Positions 48,701 to 61,139 of a stretch of 64,000 nt of DNA are shown here, one piece after another. Origin of the DNA: Cranoglanis bouderius (taxonomy: Eukaryota; Chordata; Actinopteri; Siluriformes; Cranoglanididae). A program made the position numbers and the translations under genes. Location of the stretch: assembly GCA_023630585.1 (NCBI GenBank), contig CM042558.1, positions 14,360,800 to 14,424,799 of the forward strand, in the 5' to 3' direction. Under the pieces are notes generated by a model. It had not been told where the DNA came from. It was given only the letters and a program-made list of their open reading frames with translations, and did not search any database. Each line of letters opens with the position of its first letter. Positions within the stretch are counted from its first letter, which is position 1.

Positions 48701-49484
48701 CCTTCCATGTTAAACTGCAGTAACTGAATATTCCACCTACATTGTATTCTGCCATACTTTCTACCTTCAGTCTTGTTTGTTACAGAACACCTCTACTTTA
48801 GGACTGGTTGTAAAATCTCTACTTTTCCCTCACCACCTAAAATGCGGAGATTCTGGATAGACAAGGGTGTGATCACTTGTAGTATTTTCTGAGCCGTGAT
48901 GAAAGTTTTCCATTTTCCAGCCAGCTCTCCAGACATATTCGAGAAGAACTATAGTTTACACCCATACCTCTTTTTTATTTCTCTGCCGTCTTCAGCTCCT
49001 TCTTTCTCAGCAATCCCTCAGACAGGATATTTTGTATGTATTTGATCATTCCACCCCCCTCCAGCCCCTCTTTCAAACCAACCAGTCTGAGAGTGTTCCA
49101 CTATTTGGGTTCCACCATTCAGGTACTTTTACCACCTCTGCCTAAACTTGTTATTATTAGTAATAACATATGAATAGGCTTTTCTGTCAATATGCAAATA
49201 TGCAGGTCTGTAAGGCCTCCTACACTTGCATGATAAAGTCTTAATTACTTCCTTGAACTTTCACGCCTACACATGCTAACTAATCCTCCACAGTAGCTGA
49301 CAGGTATGTTGAAAAGATTAACACCCTCTGAAGTTTTGAACATTGCTTTAATAGGAATGGAAGTGTTATCTAAAGTGCTATTTTCAACATGGCCTCACAC
49401 TTGCAAATTTGTAATAATTGACATGGTTCAACTGGATGATGTTTGAAAAATTCGGGTTCGTGTTTGTACCCTTTCTTACAACAT

Positions 49485-49560
49485 TATAGACAGATAGATG
49501 GATGAATGGATGGATGTACTTTATTGATCCCAAGTGGAAATTTGTTAATTTTATGTGTAT
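49485..49560 (-). mobile_element. LINE/SINE 3' tail
   Basis: Minus strand reads aaatttccacttgggatcaa then taaagtacatccatccat, the 3' end of a fish retroposon tail with a short CCAT repeat. Confidence 0.55.
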
Positions 49561-51144
49561 GAAATTTAACAAAATACAACCACATCACCTTCACTTGATT
49601 ACATATTTTTCAGACTTTATCAAACAAATTTTCTTTAATAAATATGGCATATTGAATTTACTTTGTGCTGACAGGTTGTATACGACACGATAAGTTGTGA
49701 AGCCATGGTTATTAATTTTTCTTACATTTTTAGCATCAAACTGTAAATGGGGACTAACTGCAGGTATGAACTAAAGTTCTGAGTGGGAAACTGAAGAAAC
49801 ATCACACCACAAGCTCCACAGAATTGGTCCGAGGACACTTGATCATTGAGAACACTTGTTTGGATTTATCGCTTTACTGTGTCATACCTAATTTGCAAAT
49901 TAATTACATTGAAAATTAATGGTTACTTTGACACTTGCTAGTGTGCAAGTTGATGCTTTTGGGAAACTCTGCTCACATTGGTTATTTTGCACGGATTTTA
50001 TTTTGCATGGCTGTACAAAGTACCATTTTTACTGATAGTCTTAGTCTCCTGTAGCACATAAACAGTCAACGATGGTGGATCAATAAATGTACTCAGCCCC
50101 TCACTTCTCTTTCCCTCAAGTGGCTTTTTTCAAGTTCCTGGTTCTTGCAGTGTTTGTCAGTGTGAAGGGATTTAGCACTAAAGAAACTTCTGTGCATTAA
50201 ATATGTAAGGAATAAACACACTCCAGCCACACTCATCCAAAAAAAAATAAAAAATTCTGTCCGTGCTTTGCTAATTTCGTGGGTTGTGGGTCTGGAAATC
50301 ATGCGTGAAAATGAAATTATGGTGCTTGTCAAGCCAGCAACAACCTTTCTGCATAAACCATTCTGCTGTACGAGAATGATACTCCTTTTCATAATTTCAC
50401 AGAGATGTCACACTCCTACACATGACCTTCCAGCTCCATGTCTGAACTGCTCTCGGCGTCTCTTCGCAGAAAAACACACCTTCCTTTTAAAGCTCAGATC
50501 AGAATAGCAGATGGGCTGCTGTACATGATTAGAGCTGATATGCAGTAGCATATAAAGCGATCCGTAGAAATGCGGCAGCACTGCAGAACATTTCATGTCA
50601 GGGCTTTTAATTATTGACGAGGAGGTAGGCACTGACAAGCAATAGACTTTTCTCTGCATCCAGGTTCGGGGGGAAAAAAATCAAGCACCAATGAACAATC
50701 AGTGTATCAACGCTTTAAATATAAATGTGGTCCTGAGTTGCTTCAGTCAGAATCAAAGTTTCTCTTTTTGCTCAGGTATTCAGCCCTAGAACCTTGAGAA
50801 CACTGACATGGTGAATCCAATTTCCCAGATATGGTTGAACACACACGTTAGCCATCATGCTCAAAATGCTACTATTAATTAGCCTTTGAGGATGGTCTCT
50901 ATGTCAAAGGCACTTTTAAAACTATGCTCTCTTTTAAAATTCAATCCACAGACCACCAGAAGGAGTAAGTAAGGAATAAGCCATGATGGGGCATGCTTTA
51001 TAGGAAAGTAATCAATGACAGGGTAGTAGAATGTAGCCTGACATGAATCTGAGTTACTGTTATCACCCCAAAGTCAACTCTTCTCCAATGACAGACATTT
51101 TTTATTTATGTAAAGAACGACATGACATAGTTTTTATCTGTTTG

Positions 51145-51665
51145 TAGGTACATTTAATGTTGCGGAAACTCCACAAAACAAGTTCCTGTCATTGCTTGCA
51201 TTATAGCAGCTGTAAAAAATCATTCACTCAGCAGCCTCACTTTTCCTCACTCTTGAGGTTTACAAGACAAAAAAAAACCACTCAGTTTGTCATGTTACAG
51301 AGAACCCAGAAAGCACTTTTCCCATTATGGAAAACTCACTGAATGTTCCAGAGCGCTAACAATGGTGATTCCTTCCATAAGTTTTTAGTAACTTCACCAT
51401 ATGAACAATATGCATTTCATGTGCCGCTGTTAAATAACAGCACATAATTTAACCCATTTATTATTAGCATTATTGTTCGCATCTGTCATACAAGGCCCTC
51501 TAAATTAGTTGTTAATATATAAACGACAACGTAGTAGAATGAGCGAATTCATATAAACCTGTTATTTGAATTACAACCGGCACTATTATCAAATATTAAT
51601 TGACACCTTCTGATCATTTGTGAATTCTACAGAACTGTGGTATAAGTCATATTAGCACTGCTGAT
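51145..51665 (-). repeat. FB1 dispersed repeat, near full-length reverse copy
   Basis: From left to right it has tttaatgttgcggaaac, ccttccataagtttttagta, a mid block with aacgacaacgtagtagaatg, and ends with attaattgacaccttctgat, the inverse of the FB1 left end. Confidence 0.65.
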
Positions 51666-52579
51666 AAATAAATGAAGACAACAAAGAGTCTACAGAAGAG
51701 CAAATGAAATCAGACGAGATATTAGCGTACATTGTAAGCTTTTGGCTTGTACTGGGTAAAACTTTTACCTGATGCTAACAACATGGACCATGTGGTGTTT
51801 CTACCTAAGGGATTGCTGATTTTGCACAGGTTGTGTAATTTACTAAGCCTGAAGTCACTTTAGGGATGGTACGCACAAATTGATGTCCAGAGAGCATGTA
51901 TTAAAATTGTTTAAGGCCATTTCCACCAGTTGAAGGCAAAATTATACCATTATTTTGTAACTTAGTAAATCACAAAGGCCTTAGTGTTTGGAGGGATGTG
52001 ACCTATAATATTTATGTAATGTACAAATGACAGAGTGCATATGTTTATCTCCACTAGGTTTGGCTAGACTGCCCAGCCTTCCACTCTTAATCAAATCTGT
52101 AAACCTGGACCAGAATTGAATAAAAATCACACATTCTGTGTGTAAATCTAACACACCATATTCTGCAAAACATGTCCACTTTAAGCTAGCAGCAAAACAA
52201 AAAATAAACATGCACCAATATCACAGAGGGCAAGGGAGGAGGATAGCAGTTATGTTAGACTATAAATACATACAAGTGTTAATATAAACAGCCTGAATCT
52301 ATGTTATTAGCAGAGCAGTACAGCGTATCTACAGCAAACAAGGTGCATAAGAAATGGAAAAAGCACAAGATAAAAAAGCAAGTTTTAAAAAAAACTATGT
52401 CTCACGACGTTAATGAGAAAGATCTGAAATTGCCTTCTGGGCTTTTTCTATATATGACAGAAAAACAGAAAATCACAGGAAATCAGGTTTTAGTATTTTA
52501 CCAGATGTTCTAGATGGAGATGTTCATTCATTCGTTTATTTTCCTTTCATTTTTTTTTTTCTGGTTGATGTCACAGTGG

Positions 52580-52960
52580 TAACAGTCTGAGAAGATCAGA
52601 CCAGATCTCTCTACCACCAGCCACAGATTCCAGCTCCTCCTGGGGGATCCCCAGACATTCCCAGGACATCTGTGAAATATAATCTCTCTAGCTGGTCTTG
52701 GGTCTGTCTCAGTGCCTGATACAGCTCTAGTGGCATCCTTGTAAGTTCCTCAAACCACCTTAACTGGCTCCTCTCGACTTGAACGAGCAGCAGATCCCCT
52801 CTTAGGTTCTCCTGGATCTTGGGAGAGAAAACCCAGCAACCCTGTGGAGAACCTCATTTCCACCGTCTGTACTTACGAGCTTATTCTTTTGGTCATTACC
52901 CACAGCTCGGCATGTAGCATGACCGGTAAACATAGAACTTCATCTGTAGAAACTGAGCTC
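52580..52960 (-). mobile_element. LINE reverse-transcriptase C-terminal fragment
   Basis: Minus-strand frames, with shifts, keep LHRVAGFSL, SRGAS-LRWF and GMSGDPPGGAG-type segments. They match the region after the reverse-transcriptase domain of a common fish non-LTR retrotransposon (cctgggggatccccagacat, ctggctcctctcgacttgaa on the + strand). It is 5'- and 3'-truncated. Confidence 0.65.
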
Positions 52961-53109
52961 CTTCTTCACAACCACACCACTCTGCTGCCATTGACCTGAT
53001 CTGTCCTCAGTGCCTGATACAAACTGAGCTCCTTCTTCACAACCACAGCCACCACCACGGCACTCTGCTGCTGTCGACCTGATCCATTTTTCGATCTCAT
53101 GCTGTTTTT

Positions 53110-53445
53110 TTTGTTTGTTTGATTGTTTGATTTTTGGAGTTTTCCTCGATTTTCTCCCGAGATTAGTCTTGGCCAGTTTTCACCCACCTGTTAGGTCTCC
53201 CCTACCATACGTCAGGTGTCCTCCGAGACACGTGAAACCAGCCAACTGCATTTTTTCGAACGGCTGCTCATGCTGCGTCACAGAGTGGCATAACACACTC
53301 GGAGGAAAACGCTATCTCACCTCTTCCTCATACATGCCCTCACAGATGCCCAGGACTGGTTAGTGCTGCTGTGATTGACAGAGGAGCCTAAGCATAGCAT
53401 CCCTACCACCCAGAGAGCACAGACAATTTTTGGCTAAGTCAAAAA
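53110..53445 (-). mobile_element. SINE body and tail (same family as 7.2 kb)
   Basis: Minus strand: gtgctctctgggtggtaggg, ctgtcaatcacagcagcact, ttttcctccgagtgtgttat, gcagcatgagcagccgttcg and cacgtgtctcggaggaca. This is the uninterrupted version of the SINE split at 7476-8602; the tRNA head is missing. Confidence 0.75.
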
Positions 53446-53921
53446 TTCTCAAGTCTGTATAACTTCAGAATCAGCCAGCCGTCTTCAGCCATGTTTAATT
53501 GTGTAGCTCAAACAAGCACTGTCAGTGGTGATATTGCAGTAATTAAATCCTCAGCTTTTATTATATATAGCTGTAAAATTATTCTTTTTTTCACCGTGTG
53601 AAAGAGAAGAAAATATTAATCTTTTATCTTTCATTATATTATGAATACTTTGCAAGTCGCAGTCATTTTTAAAACTCCCCATTTATGTTTGTATGTATAT
53701 AGGTTTCTACTTCTTACCTTCTTAGTATATTGATGATATATAAGCATGATGCAGTCATTAATAACACATGATTAACACATCCTACGGTTGTTATAAAGAA
53801 GTACCTATGGACATTATTATTCATTTTAAAATAATTATTAATCTATTTTAAATCATTATTAATCCCTATTTTGGGTCTGTCATATTTTCATTCAGGTTAC
53901 AATTTGTGCTGTTCTCTGCAG

Positions 53922-54077
53922 ATCCGATCAGACCAGGATAAAGAGATTGAAATCCGGTACAGCATAACGGGAGCTGGTGCTGATCAGCCACCCAGTGATG
54001 TCTACATCATTGACCCCATCACCGGGAAAATGTCCGTCACCAAGCCGCTGGACAGAGAAGACCGAGCCTCCTACCAT
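53922..54077 (+). CDS. cdh4: cdh4 exon 5-like: EC1 core
   Basis: This phase 0/0 exon (acceptor ctctgcag, donor CAT/GTAAGT) is 156 bp, the standard size of classical cadherin exon 5. It encodes 52 residues of EC1: IRSDQDKEIEIRYSITGAG, ADQPP, a VYIIDPITGKMSV strand and TKPLDREDRASYH. The LDRE motif supplies EC1-EC2 calcium ligands. The IRYSITG-GADQPP segment is closer to CDH4 (PIRYSITGVGADQPP) than to CDH2 (SLRYSVTGPGADQPP), by my recollection of the family. No stop or frameshift is present. The protein acts at adherens junctions as a calcium-dependent homophilic adhesion receptor. A Tc1 element begins about 375 bp downstream of its donor. Confidence 0.94.
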
Positions 54078-54451
54078 GTAAGTTGTCATTATATAACGAT
54101 ACATCTGTCCACTTTCTTATTATTTCTATTTAACCCAAATGCACACACACACACACACACACTGCTTCTGCCTTACTCTATACATTTAACACACAAGCAC
54201 ACAAATTCTTTGAACATACCTACCAATATCTATGCATACTAATTACTTAATGCTGCTTCTTGCAATCAAAAAAGTACAAATGTAAAATAAATAAATAAAT
54301 AAAAATAGTTCCCTTGCGATGTAGTTTCCAAGTTTTCCATGTGCACATTTGATGGTGCATATTCTTCGCTACATCTTTCCCTATCTGTATTTCTCTGTCT
54401 CCATTTCTATATTCAAAGTTATCAGGTTATGTGTCATTTGTTTTTAGTGCA

Positions 54452-55843
54452 CGGTGGGGAAAAAAAGTATTTGATCCCCTGCTGATTTTGTACGTTTTCC
54501 CACTGACAAAGAAATGATCAGTCTATAATTTTAATGGTAGGTGTATTTTAACAGTGAGAGACAGAATAACAACAAAAAAATCCCGAAAAACGCATTTCAA
54601 AAAAGTTATAAATTGATTTGCATTTTAATGAGGGAAATAAGTATTTGACCCCTTCGACTTGTCGTACTTGGTGGCAAAACCCTTGTTGGCAATCACAGAG
54701 GTCAGATGTTTCTTGTAGTTGGCCACCAGGTTTGCACACATCTCAGGAGGGATTTTGTCCCACTCCTCTTTGCAGATCCACTCCAAGTCATTAAGGTCAT
54801 TTTCAATGCCCTGGCTGAGGGAAGGAGGTTCTCACCCAAGATTTGACGGTACATGGACCCGTCCATCGTCCCTTTGATGCGGTGCAGTTGTCCTGTCCCC
54901 TTAGCAGAAAAACACCCCCAAAGTATAATGTTCCCACCTCCATGTTTGACGGTGGGGATGGTGTTATGACTTGGGGTCATAGGCAGCATTCCTCCTCCTC
55001 CAAACACGGCGAGTTGAGTTGATGCCAAAGAGATCTGACCACACCTGACCACAACACTTTCACTGAGTTCTCCTCTGAATCATTCAGGCAAACTTCAGAC
55101 GGGCCTGTACATGTGCTTTCTTGAGCAGGGGGACCTTGCGGGCGCTGCAGGATTTCAGTCCTTCACGGCGTAGTGTGTTACCAATTGTTTTCTTGGTGAC
55201 TATGGTCCCAGCTGCCTTGAGCTCATTAACAAGATCCTCCCGTGTAGTTCTGGGCCGATTCCTCACCGTTCTTATGATCATTGAAACTCCACGAGGTGAG
55301 AACTTGCATGGAGCCCCAGACTGAGGGAGACTGACAGTTTCATCCATTTGTGAATAATCGCACCAACTGTTGTCACCTTCTCACCAAGCTGCTTGGCGAT
55401 GGTCTTGTAGCCCATTCCAGCCTTGTGTAGGTCTACAATCTTGTGCCTGACATCCTTGGACAGCTCTTTGGTCTTGGCCATGGTGGAGAGTTTAGAATCT
55501 GACTGATTGATTGCTTCTGTGGACAGGTGTCTTTTATACAGGTAACAAGCTGAGATTAGGAGCACTCCCTTTAAGAGAGTGCTCCTAATCTCAACTCATT
55601 ACCTGTGTAAAAGACACCTGGGAGCCAGAAATCTTGCTGATTGATAGGGGATCAAATACTTATTTCCCTCATTAAAATACAAATCAACTTTTTTGAAATG
55701 CGTTTTTCTGGATTTTTTTTGTTGTTATTCTGTCTCTCACTGTTAAAATACACCTACCATTAAAATTATAGACTGATCATTTCTTTGTCAGTGGGCAAAC
55801 GTCCAAAATCAGCAGGGGATCAAATACTTTTTTCCCCCCACTG
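54452..55843 (-). mobile_element. Tc1-like transposon, deletion derivative (copy C)
   Basis: Ends are cggtggggaaaaaaagtatt and the inverse of cagtggggggaaaaaagtat. The length is 1,392 bp. It has the family hairpin (about 55525-55620). A (GT)n array follows a few bases beyond the right TA. Confidence 0.94.
54680..55481 (-). pseudogene. Tc1 transposase pseudogene with internal deletions
   Basis: It starts MAKTKELSKDVRHKIVDLHK at 55481, shifts frame after KWMK, resumes as SLPQSGAPCKFSPRG, stops after ARLKFA (55084), and resumes as LASTQLAVFGGGG. After ARALKM it jumps past the second Asp and Glu. These lesions are the same three seen in copy B. Confidence 0.9.
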
Positions 55844-55848
55844 TACAT

Positions 55849-55949
<101 letters not shown>

Positions 55950-56344
55950 CGTTCAGCTGATTAGCTGTTCACCCAAGCAAGTAAGTGAGCTAAGCAATCA
56001 GACAAGACTCTAAAATACCACACACAAACAGTAATATCTCATTTTCCCTCCTCCGCTCAATTGCCATGACTTTTTGATTTTTTGTTGCAAGAAGTGCAAC
56101 AAGTTTACAGTGCTATGAAAATGGCAGTTTGTTTGATTGTAGTCAGTTACAAAAGTTTGGATATCCTTAGCTCAAAATGAAGAGGAATAAGAAATTTAAT
56201 TTATATATAAAGACCTGGTGGGTTTTCTGAAGGTTCTTTCATTGGCACAGCTAACGAAAATGGTTAAATAGTTATAAGATATTAATGGTGAGAAAATTAA
56301 ATGAGTTCAATCATTTGCAACTCACTTTCTTAATTGAGATTAGT

Positions 56345-56582
56345 TAGGAGGTGTTGATTATTTTTCTAAAACGGCAACTGACAGTAATTCTGGTCGTAAT
56401 TCAAATCACAGGTTTATTTTCATGCGCTCTTAATAATTTCTATAGTGACATCTTACATAAGGACTTGTATGACAGATGCTCCAAAATATAAAGCTAATAA
56501 AATGTTTGTTTGTTTTTTTGATGTGGTGAAATGTGCTGCGAGAGTTATTTGACATTTTTGGAAGGAGCCTCCAGTGTAAATA
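56345..56582 (+). repeat. FB1 dispersed repeat, left half
   Basis: It reads ggaggtgttgattatttttc, aattcaaatcacaggttta, tttctatagtgacatctt and tttttggaaggagcctccag, then is cut by the Tc1 at 56583. The expected right half was not recognised beyond 57730. Confidence 0.65.
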
Positions 56583-57729
56583 CAGTGTCCTCCACTAATA
56601 TCGGCACCCTTGGTAAATATGAGCAAAGAAGGCTGTGAAATATTGTCTTTATTGTTTAACCTTTATTGTTTCCAGTCAACTGGAAATGTTACGAATCAAC
56701 CTGGAATTGGACGAGTGTCTATATTGTCTCAAATCTCTGTGAGAAGGATGGTTTGAGTGGCCAAAAAATCTCCAAGGATTACACCTGGAGAATTGCAGAA
56801 GTTAGTTGCGTCTTGGGGTCAGAAAGTCTCCAAAACTGCAGTCCAAAGTCACCTAAATCACCAGAAGTTGTTTGGAAGGGTTTCAAGAAAAAAGCCTCTA
56901 CTCTCATCCAAAAAAAAACTCAAGCGTCTTCAGTTTGCCAGACACTACTGGAACTTCAAATGGGATCGGGTTCTATGGTCAGATGAAACCAAAATAGAGC
57001 TTTTTGGCAATAAACACCAGAGGTGGTTTTGGTGCACACAGAGAGGTAGCCATATGGAAAAGTACCTCGTGCCCACGGTTAAATATGGTGGTGGCTCTTT
57101 AATGTTTTGGGGCTGTTTTTCTGCCGGAAGACCTGGACATTTTGTTAGGATACATGACATCATGGACTCTATCAAATATCAACAGATATTAAATGAAAAC
57201 CTGACTGCCTCTGTCAGAAAGCTTAAAATGGGCAGTGGTTGGATCTTCCAGCAGGACAATGATCCAAAACGTACATCAAAATCAACACAAAAATGGTTTA
57301 CTGACCACAAAATCAAGGTCCTGCCATGGCCATCCCAGTCCCCTGACTTGAAACCCATAGAAAACCTGTGGGGTGAACTGACTAGGAGAGTCCACCAGCG
57401 TGGACCTGGAAATTTGAAGGATCTGGAGAGATTCTATATGGAGGAATGGTCTCAGATCCCTTGCCATGTATTCTCCAACCTCATCAGGCATTATAGGAGA
57501 AGACTCAGAGCTGTCATCTTGCCAAAGGGAGGTAGCACAAAGTATTAATTAATAATTGTTGCACACCTATATTTAACAAAGATATATTTTTTTGGATAAA
57601 CCTGTTGTGTTTGCAGTTGTTTGATATCCATGAGAGCAGAGTATTTTTGTGATTTTTTCAAACAAAAGATCAAAAGGTTAAACAATAGACAATTTTTCAC
57701 AGCCTTCTTTGCTCATGTGGAGGGCACTG
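56583..57729 (+). mobile_element. Tc1-like transposon with an open catalytic domain
   Basis: Ends are cagtgtcctccactaatatc and the inverse of cagtgccctccacatgagca, flanked by TA. Inverted similarity includes caaagaaggctgtgaaat-like blocks. The length is 1,147 bp. It sits at the broken edge of an FB1 copy. Confidence 0.93.
56757..57548 (+). pseudogene. Tc1 transposase, N-terminally lost, catalytic triad kept
   Basis: A 263-codon open frame, entered from a GTG, encodes PRITPGELQKLVASWG, SKTAVQSHLNHQKLFGRVS and then the full DDE domain. Counting from that GTG: D76 in LWSDETKIELFG, D167 in FQQDNDPK and E202 in KPIENLWG, with DD34E spacing. It ends GGSTKY then TAA, the normal family end. The first helix-turn-helix is missing: upstream, decayed sequence reaches a stop just before the frame. 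PDLKP for PDLNP and DPKRT for DPKHT are likely later substitutions. Confidence 0.88.
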
Positions 57730-58485
57730 TATATGCATCTTGGAATTTTATTGTGTTAGAGATATTCTGTTAAAAAATAAATAAAAAAATTAATAATAAA
57801 TAGTGGAATTTTATTATTATTAATACAGACTACTGCCCCCTTCTGGTGTGTAGAGTTATGTTTTTCACACAGGCACAGAATGTGCACACATCTTGACTGT
57901 CATCTGTAATCTATTGAGTCTAGGCAGCGATCCATCCATTTCAGCATCTGCTCTGCATATCTCCTTCGACTTGACAGCTCTTCAGCCCAACAAAAGACAA
58001 ACTTGTTTTGTTGATTGTGAAGTAAAATTACCTCAATAAAGGAAACTGAATGCAGAAAAGACAAAAAGGAACACATTTCTGAGTGTGGCAGCTCTGACGC
58101 TGCCTATAGTCTGTAACTTTTCTGTTTAGATTTGTGCTCTCCTTTTAAATAATGTGGCATGATAACAAGGAAAAGCAGCTGTATATGGCTCTGGAAAAGC
58201 AGGTTTTTACGCACTTACTCACTTATATGAGGTTTGGTGGCAGCGTGCAGTTGATAATGAGTGAGAGAGAGAGAGAAAGTGGAGGAGAGAAAGAGGGAGA
58301 GAGGGGGCAAGAGATTACTCTTGTTGACTTGTCAGGGGTAATGAGTATGTGTGTCAGTCTGTTCTGACTCAGCTGGGAAAACAAATAACGGTGTGACCCT
58401 GCCCTCCATGTGCCTCTGTGTCTCTCCCGCTCTGACACAAATCAAGCCGAGAATGAGCCCTCGGTTACCCTCTATGTCGAAACGC

Positions 58486-58488
58486 ACG

Positions 58489-58520
<32 letters not shown>

Positions 58521-58522
58521 CA
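58486..58522. repeat. (AC)n microsatellite
   Basis: AC units with CG interruptions at both ends. Confidence 0.9.
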
Positions 58523-58900
58523 ATAGGCCTCATTTAGCAAGCTGCATATGAATGAATTTATTCATAAATTGTTCACAGGAGCATTTAAACAGGAAATGTC
58601 GTATTCATGAACCCACTTAGTTTGGAAAAAATGTTTGTATCCTACAAGAGCTCCTGAGTTTATGTTTAAGGAGATACACTTTGTGAACCTTGAGTGATTG
58701 GCTTCAAATCACATAATTGGTGAATTTCTGCAAAGTTATATACTGATTATGACGTCAGGTTTAAATTGCTTATTTATTTGAATTGCAAATGCATATGTAG
58801 TGAACATTTCACCTTAATGACTAGACTCCAAAATAAATCCATGAAGACAAATCAGACCAGTGGGACAAAAGTCCAGACCATTAGTACTGTAACAAAATGG

Positions 58901-59164
58901 GGGTCATGGTGGTTTAGTGGTTAACATGTTTGCACGGTTGGGGGGTTCAGTTCCCACTGCCGCCCTGTGTGAGTTTGCATGTTCTCCCCCAGTCCAAAGA
59001 CATGCGCTGTAGGTAAATTGTCTGTAATGTGTGAATGGGTGTGTGCCATTGGGCTGGCAATCGGCTGGCCCCCGCCTTATGCCCCAAGTCCCCTGGGATA
59101 GGCTCCAGGCTCCCCCGTGACCCTATGTAGGATAAGCAGTACAAAAAATGGATGGATGGATGGA
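58901..59164 (+). mobile_element. tRNA-headed SINE with 13-bp target duplication
   Basis: The A-box-like tggtttagtggttaacatg and B-box-like gggttcagttccc are followed by gtttgcatgttctccc, ccagtccaaagacatg and ggataagcagta with a (GGAT)n tail. Perfect direct repeats TGTAACAAAATGG flank it at 58888-58900 and 59165-59177. This is the signature of retroposition. Confidence 0.93.
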
Positions 59165-59408
59165 TGTAACAAAATGGAAAATGTGGGAATTGGATAATAA
59201 ATATCTAAATGCAGTGTAGATTGAACAAACATTGTAGACACACACTCAGTATATGAACACACTCGTTCTGATGCTTGCAGGCACAACTTAAAATGACTAC
59301 CTCTGCTTTTGCTATCTGCTAAAGTGCCGGAAGTGTTCTTGGGTGCAACTGCATGAATTTTAGTGAAATGAGGTCTTGGCCAGATCTGACTACAGGGTTG
59401 ACTTAAGC

Positions 59409-59410
<2 letters not shown>

Positions 59411-59450
<40 letters not shown>
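59411..59450. repeat. (CT)n microsatellite
   Basis: About 20 CT units. Confidence 0.95.
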
Positions 59451-59453
<3 letters not shown>

Positions 59454-59676
59454 GCGTGTGCACACATGCATGCTCTCTCGCTCGCTCTCTGTTTTCAATT
59501 TGTACTTGGGCTTTTTTCGTACAAAGCCATAAACTGTACTAAGTGCACCTATTACTATAGATTACCAAATATTACGTAAATAACCTTGGCATTGACACTC
59601 GGTTATGTGGAAAGGCTCCTTTTTCAAAATTCCCTTTTAAAACCTTTAAACTGTTTCTGAGCATCTAGGTGATGTA

Positions 59677-60240
59677 CAGTCGATATAGAAAGTCTACACA
59701 CCCCTGTGAAAATAGGAGGTTTTTGCAAGATAAATCATGTTGGATCTTTTTTTCACCTTTAATGTGATACAGCAACCAACAAAATTCAAATGAAAAACAA
59801 ACAAAAATGTTTTAGGGGATAAAAAGAAAAAGAAAAAAACTACTAGCTCCAAATACCTGTCTTGATTAGCGCCCCAGTCCCAACTGAAGAGAAGCAGCCC
59901 CATAGCATGATGCTGCTGCCACCACCATGCTTCACCATGGATATGGTGTTAACATATCTTTTGGAATTATGCCCAAAAGGTTCTACCTTGGTCTCATCAG
60001 GCCATAACACATTCTGTCACATGGTTTGGCATGATTGTATGTATTGTATTGTATGAATTTAACAAGCTTGGACATTGTTGTTTTTTCACCCTACCTCATA
60101 GCGCACACATGTGAAGAATAGGAGAGATTGTCACATGCAGGGAGTAACCAGTACTTGCCAGATATTCCTGCAGCTCCTTTAACGTTTCTGTTGGTCAATA
60201 CACAAATTAAAAACATCCCAAAACCTACACTTGACTCTCT
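59677..60240 (-). mobile_element. truncated Tc1-like transposon
   Basis: The left end cagtcgatatagaaagtcta is flanked by TA. Minus-strand sequence keeps MGLLLFSWDWGANQ and the tatggtgaagcatggtgg-type VKHGGG motif near 59930. The catalytic middle is deleted and no right end was found. It is the same family as 4580-5450. Confidence 0.8.
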
Positions 60241-60539
60241 CCATGGTAAAGCGGTGTTTCATTGCATGGTTAGCTCTTCTGTTTAAGATGCAATGACACT
60301 TGCCTGTTACATCTTCAGCAATAACTCAGCAGTTTTTAAGGAGAATGCAAGAGGGAAAACTGTTGCAAGTGAAATTTTTTCTACCAGTAACAATTTGCAT
60401 CTCCTATGGTTTATAATGGAAAAAAGGAAAATGAACCTTTATTTTACAGTGTATCTAATATAATCTAAATAAATAAATAAATAAAATTCTAAAACAATGT
60501 GGGTGTATCCTAGAAGAAGTAATAATAAAGGAACAACTG

Positions 60540-60725
60540 TAAAACAATGTTCTACAACATTAAACATAACTATAAATAGATTTTTTTAAAAGTATAATGT
60601 GGTGTTCTCTAATAATTACAAAATTTGTAGTGGTGTTGAAATTGCAGTGATATAAGAATAATCACATCACCCTGTTGCTGACTGTCTTCCACTAACAGCA
60701 TGACCGGTCATGTTTTATTGCTTGC
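60540..60725 (+). repeat. FB1 dispersed repeat, right half
   Basis: It reads ctacaacattaaacataact, cctgttgctgactgtcttcc and agcatgaccggtcatgtttt, matching 44235-44490 in order. Confidence 0.6.
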
Positions 60726-60947
60726 TTGACTTCTTCAATTTGCAAACCTTTGCACTTGATTCATACAAGAGAATGCACTTGCTCTATTTCTCTCTCCTGC
60801 TAGAGGACTTTCCACCCTCACAAACACCCTGTTCCAGACCTGCTGTCCAGCATACTAATAATGTCATAAAGCCACACATTTGCAGTCCACACACTGGGGG
60901 TCCACAGATCAAAGATGTAGGGCCTCAGACCAACAACGCACTTGCGT

Positions 60948-60948
<1 letters not shown>

Positions 60949-60988
<40 letters not shown>

Positions 60989-61019
60989 GACATACACACA
61001 CACACACACACACATACAG

Positions 61020-61060
<41 letters not shown>
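60949..61060. repeat. (CA)n microsatellite with CATACAGA interruptions
   Basis: Three CA blocks separated by the same atacagacatac interruption, suggesting internal duplication. Confidence 0.95.
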
Positions 61061-61061
<1 letters not shown>

Positions 61062-61139
61062 CCCACCCTTTTTGCCCTGTCTGCTGAATGCTGAGTTCTT
61101 GTTGTGATTTCATTGACAACAGACAATGGAACACTCTCC

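Larger units (their letters stand above)
36169..53921 (+). other. cdh4 intron between exons 4 and 5
   Basis: This 17.75-kb intron starts GTGAGT and ends ctctgcag. The 37.4-40.4 kb part has little transposon content and includes candidate regulatory blocks; 40.4-53.4 kb is rich in Tc1, hAT, LINE and SINE fragments. Segments 36169-36760, 37430-38550, 45345-46910, 47725-48560, 48710-49480, 49570-51140, 51670-52570 and 53450-53920 hold nothing I can identify. Confidence 0.8.
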
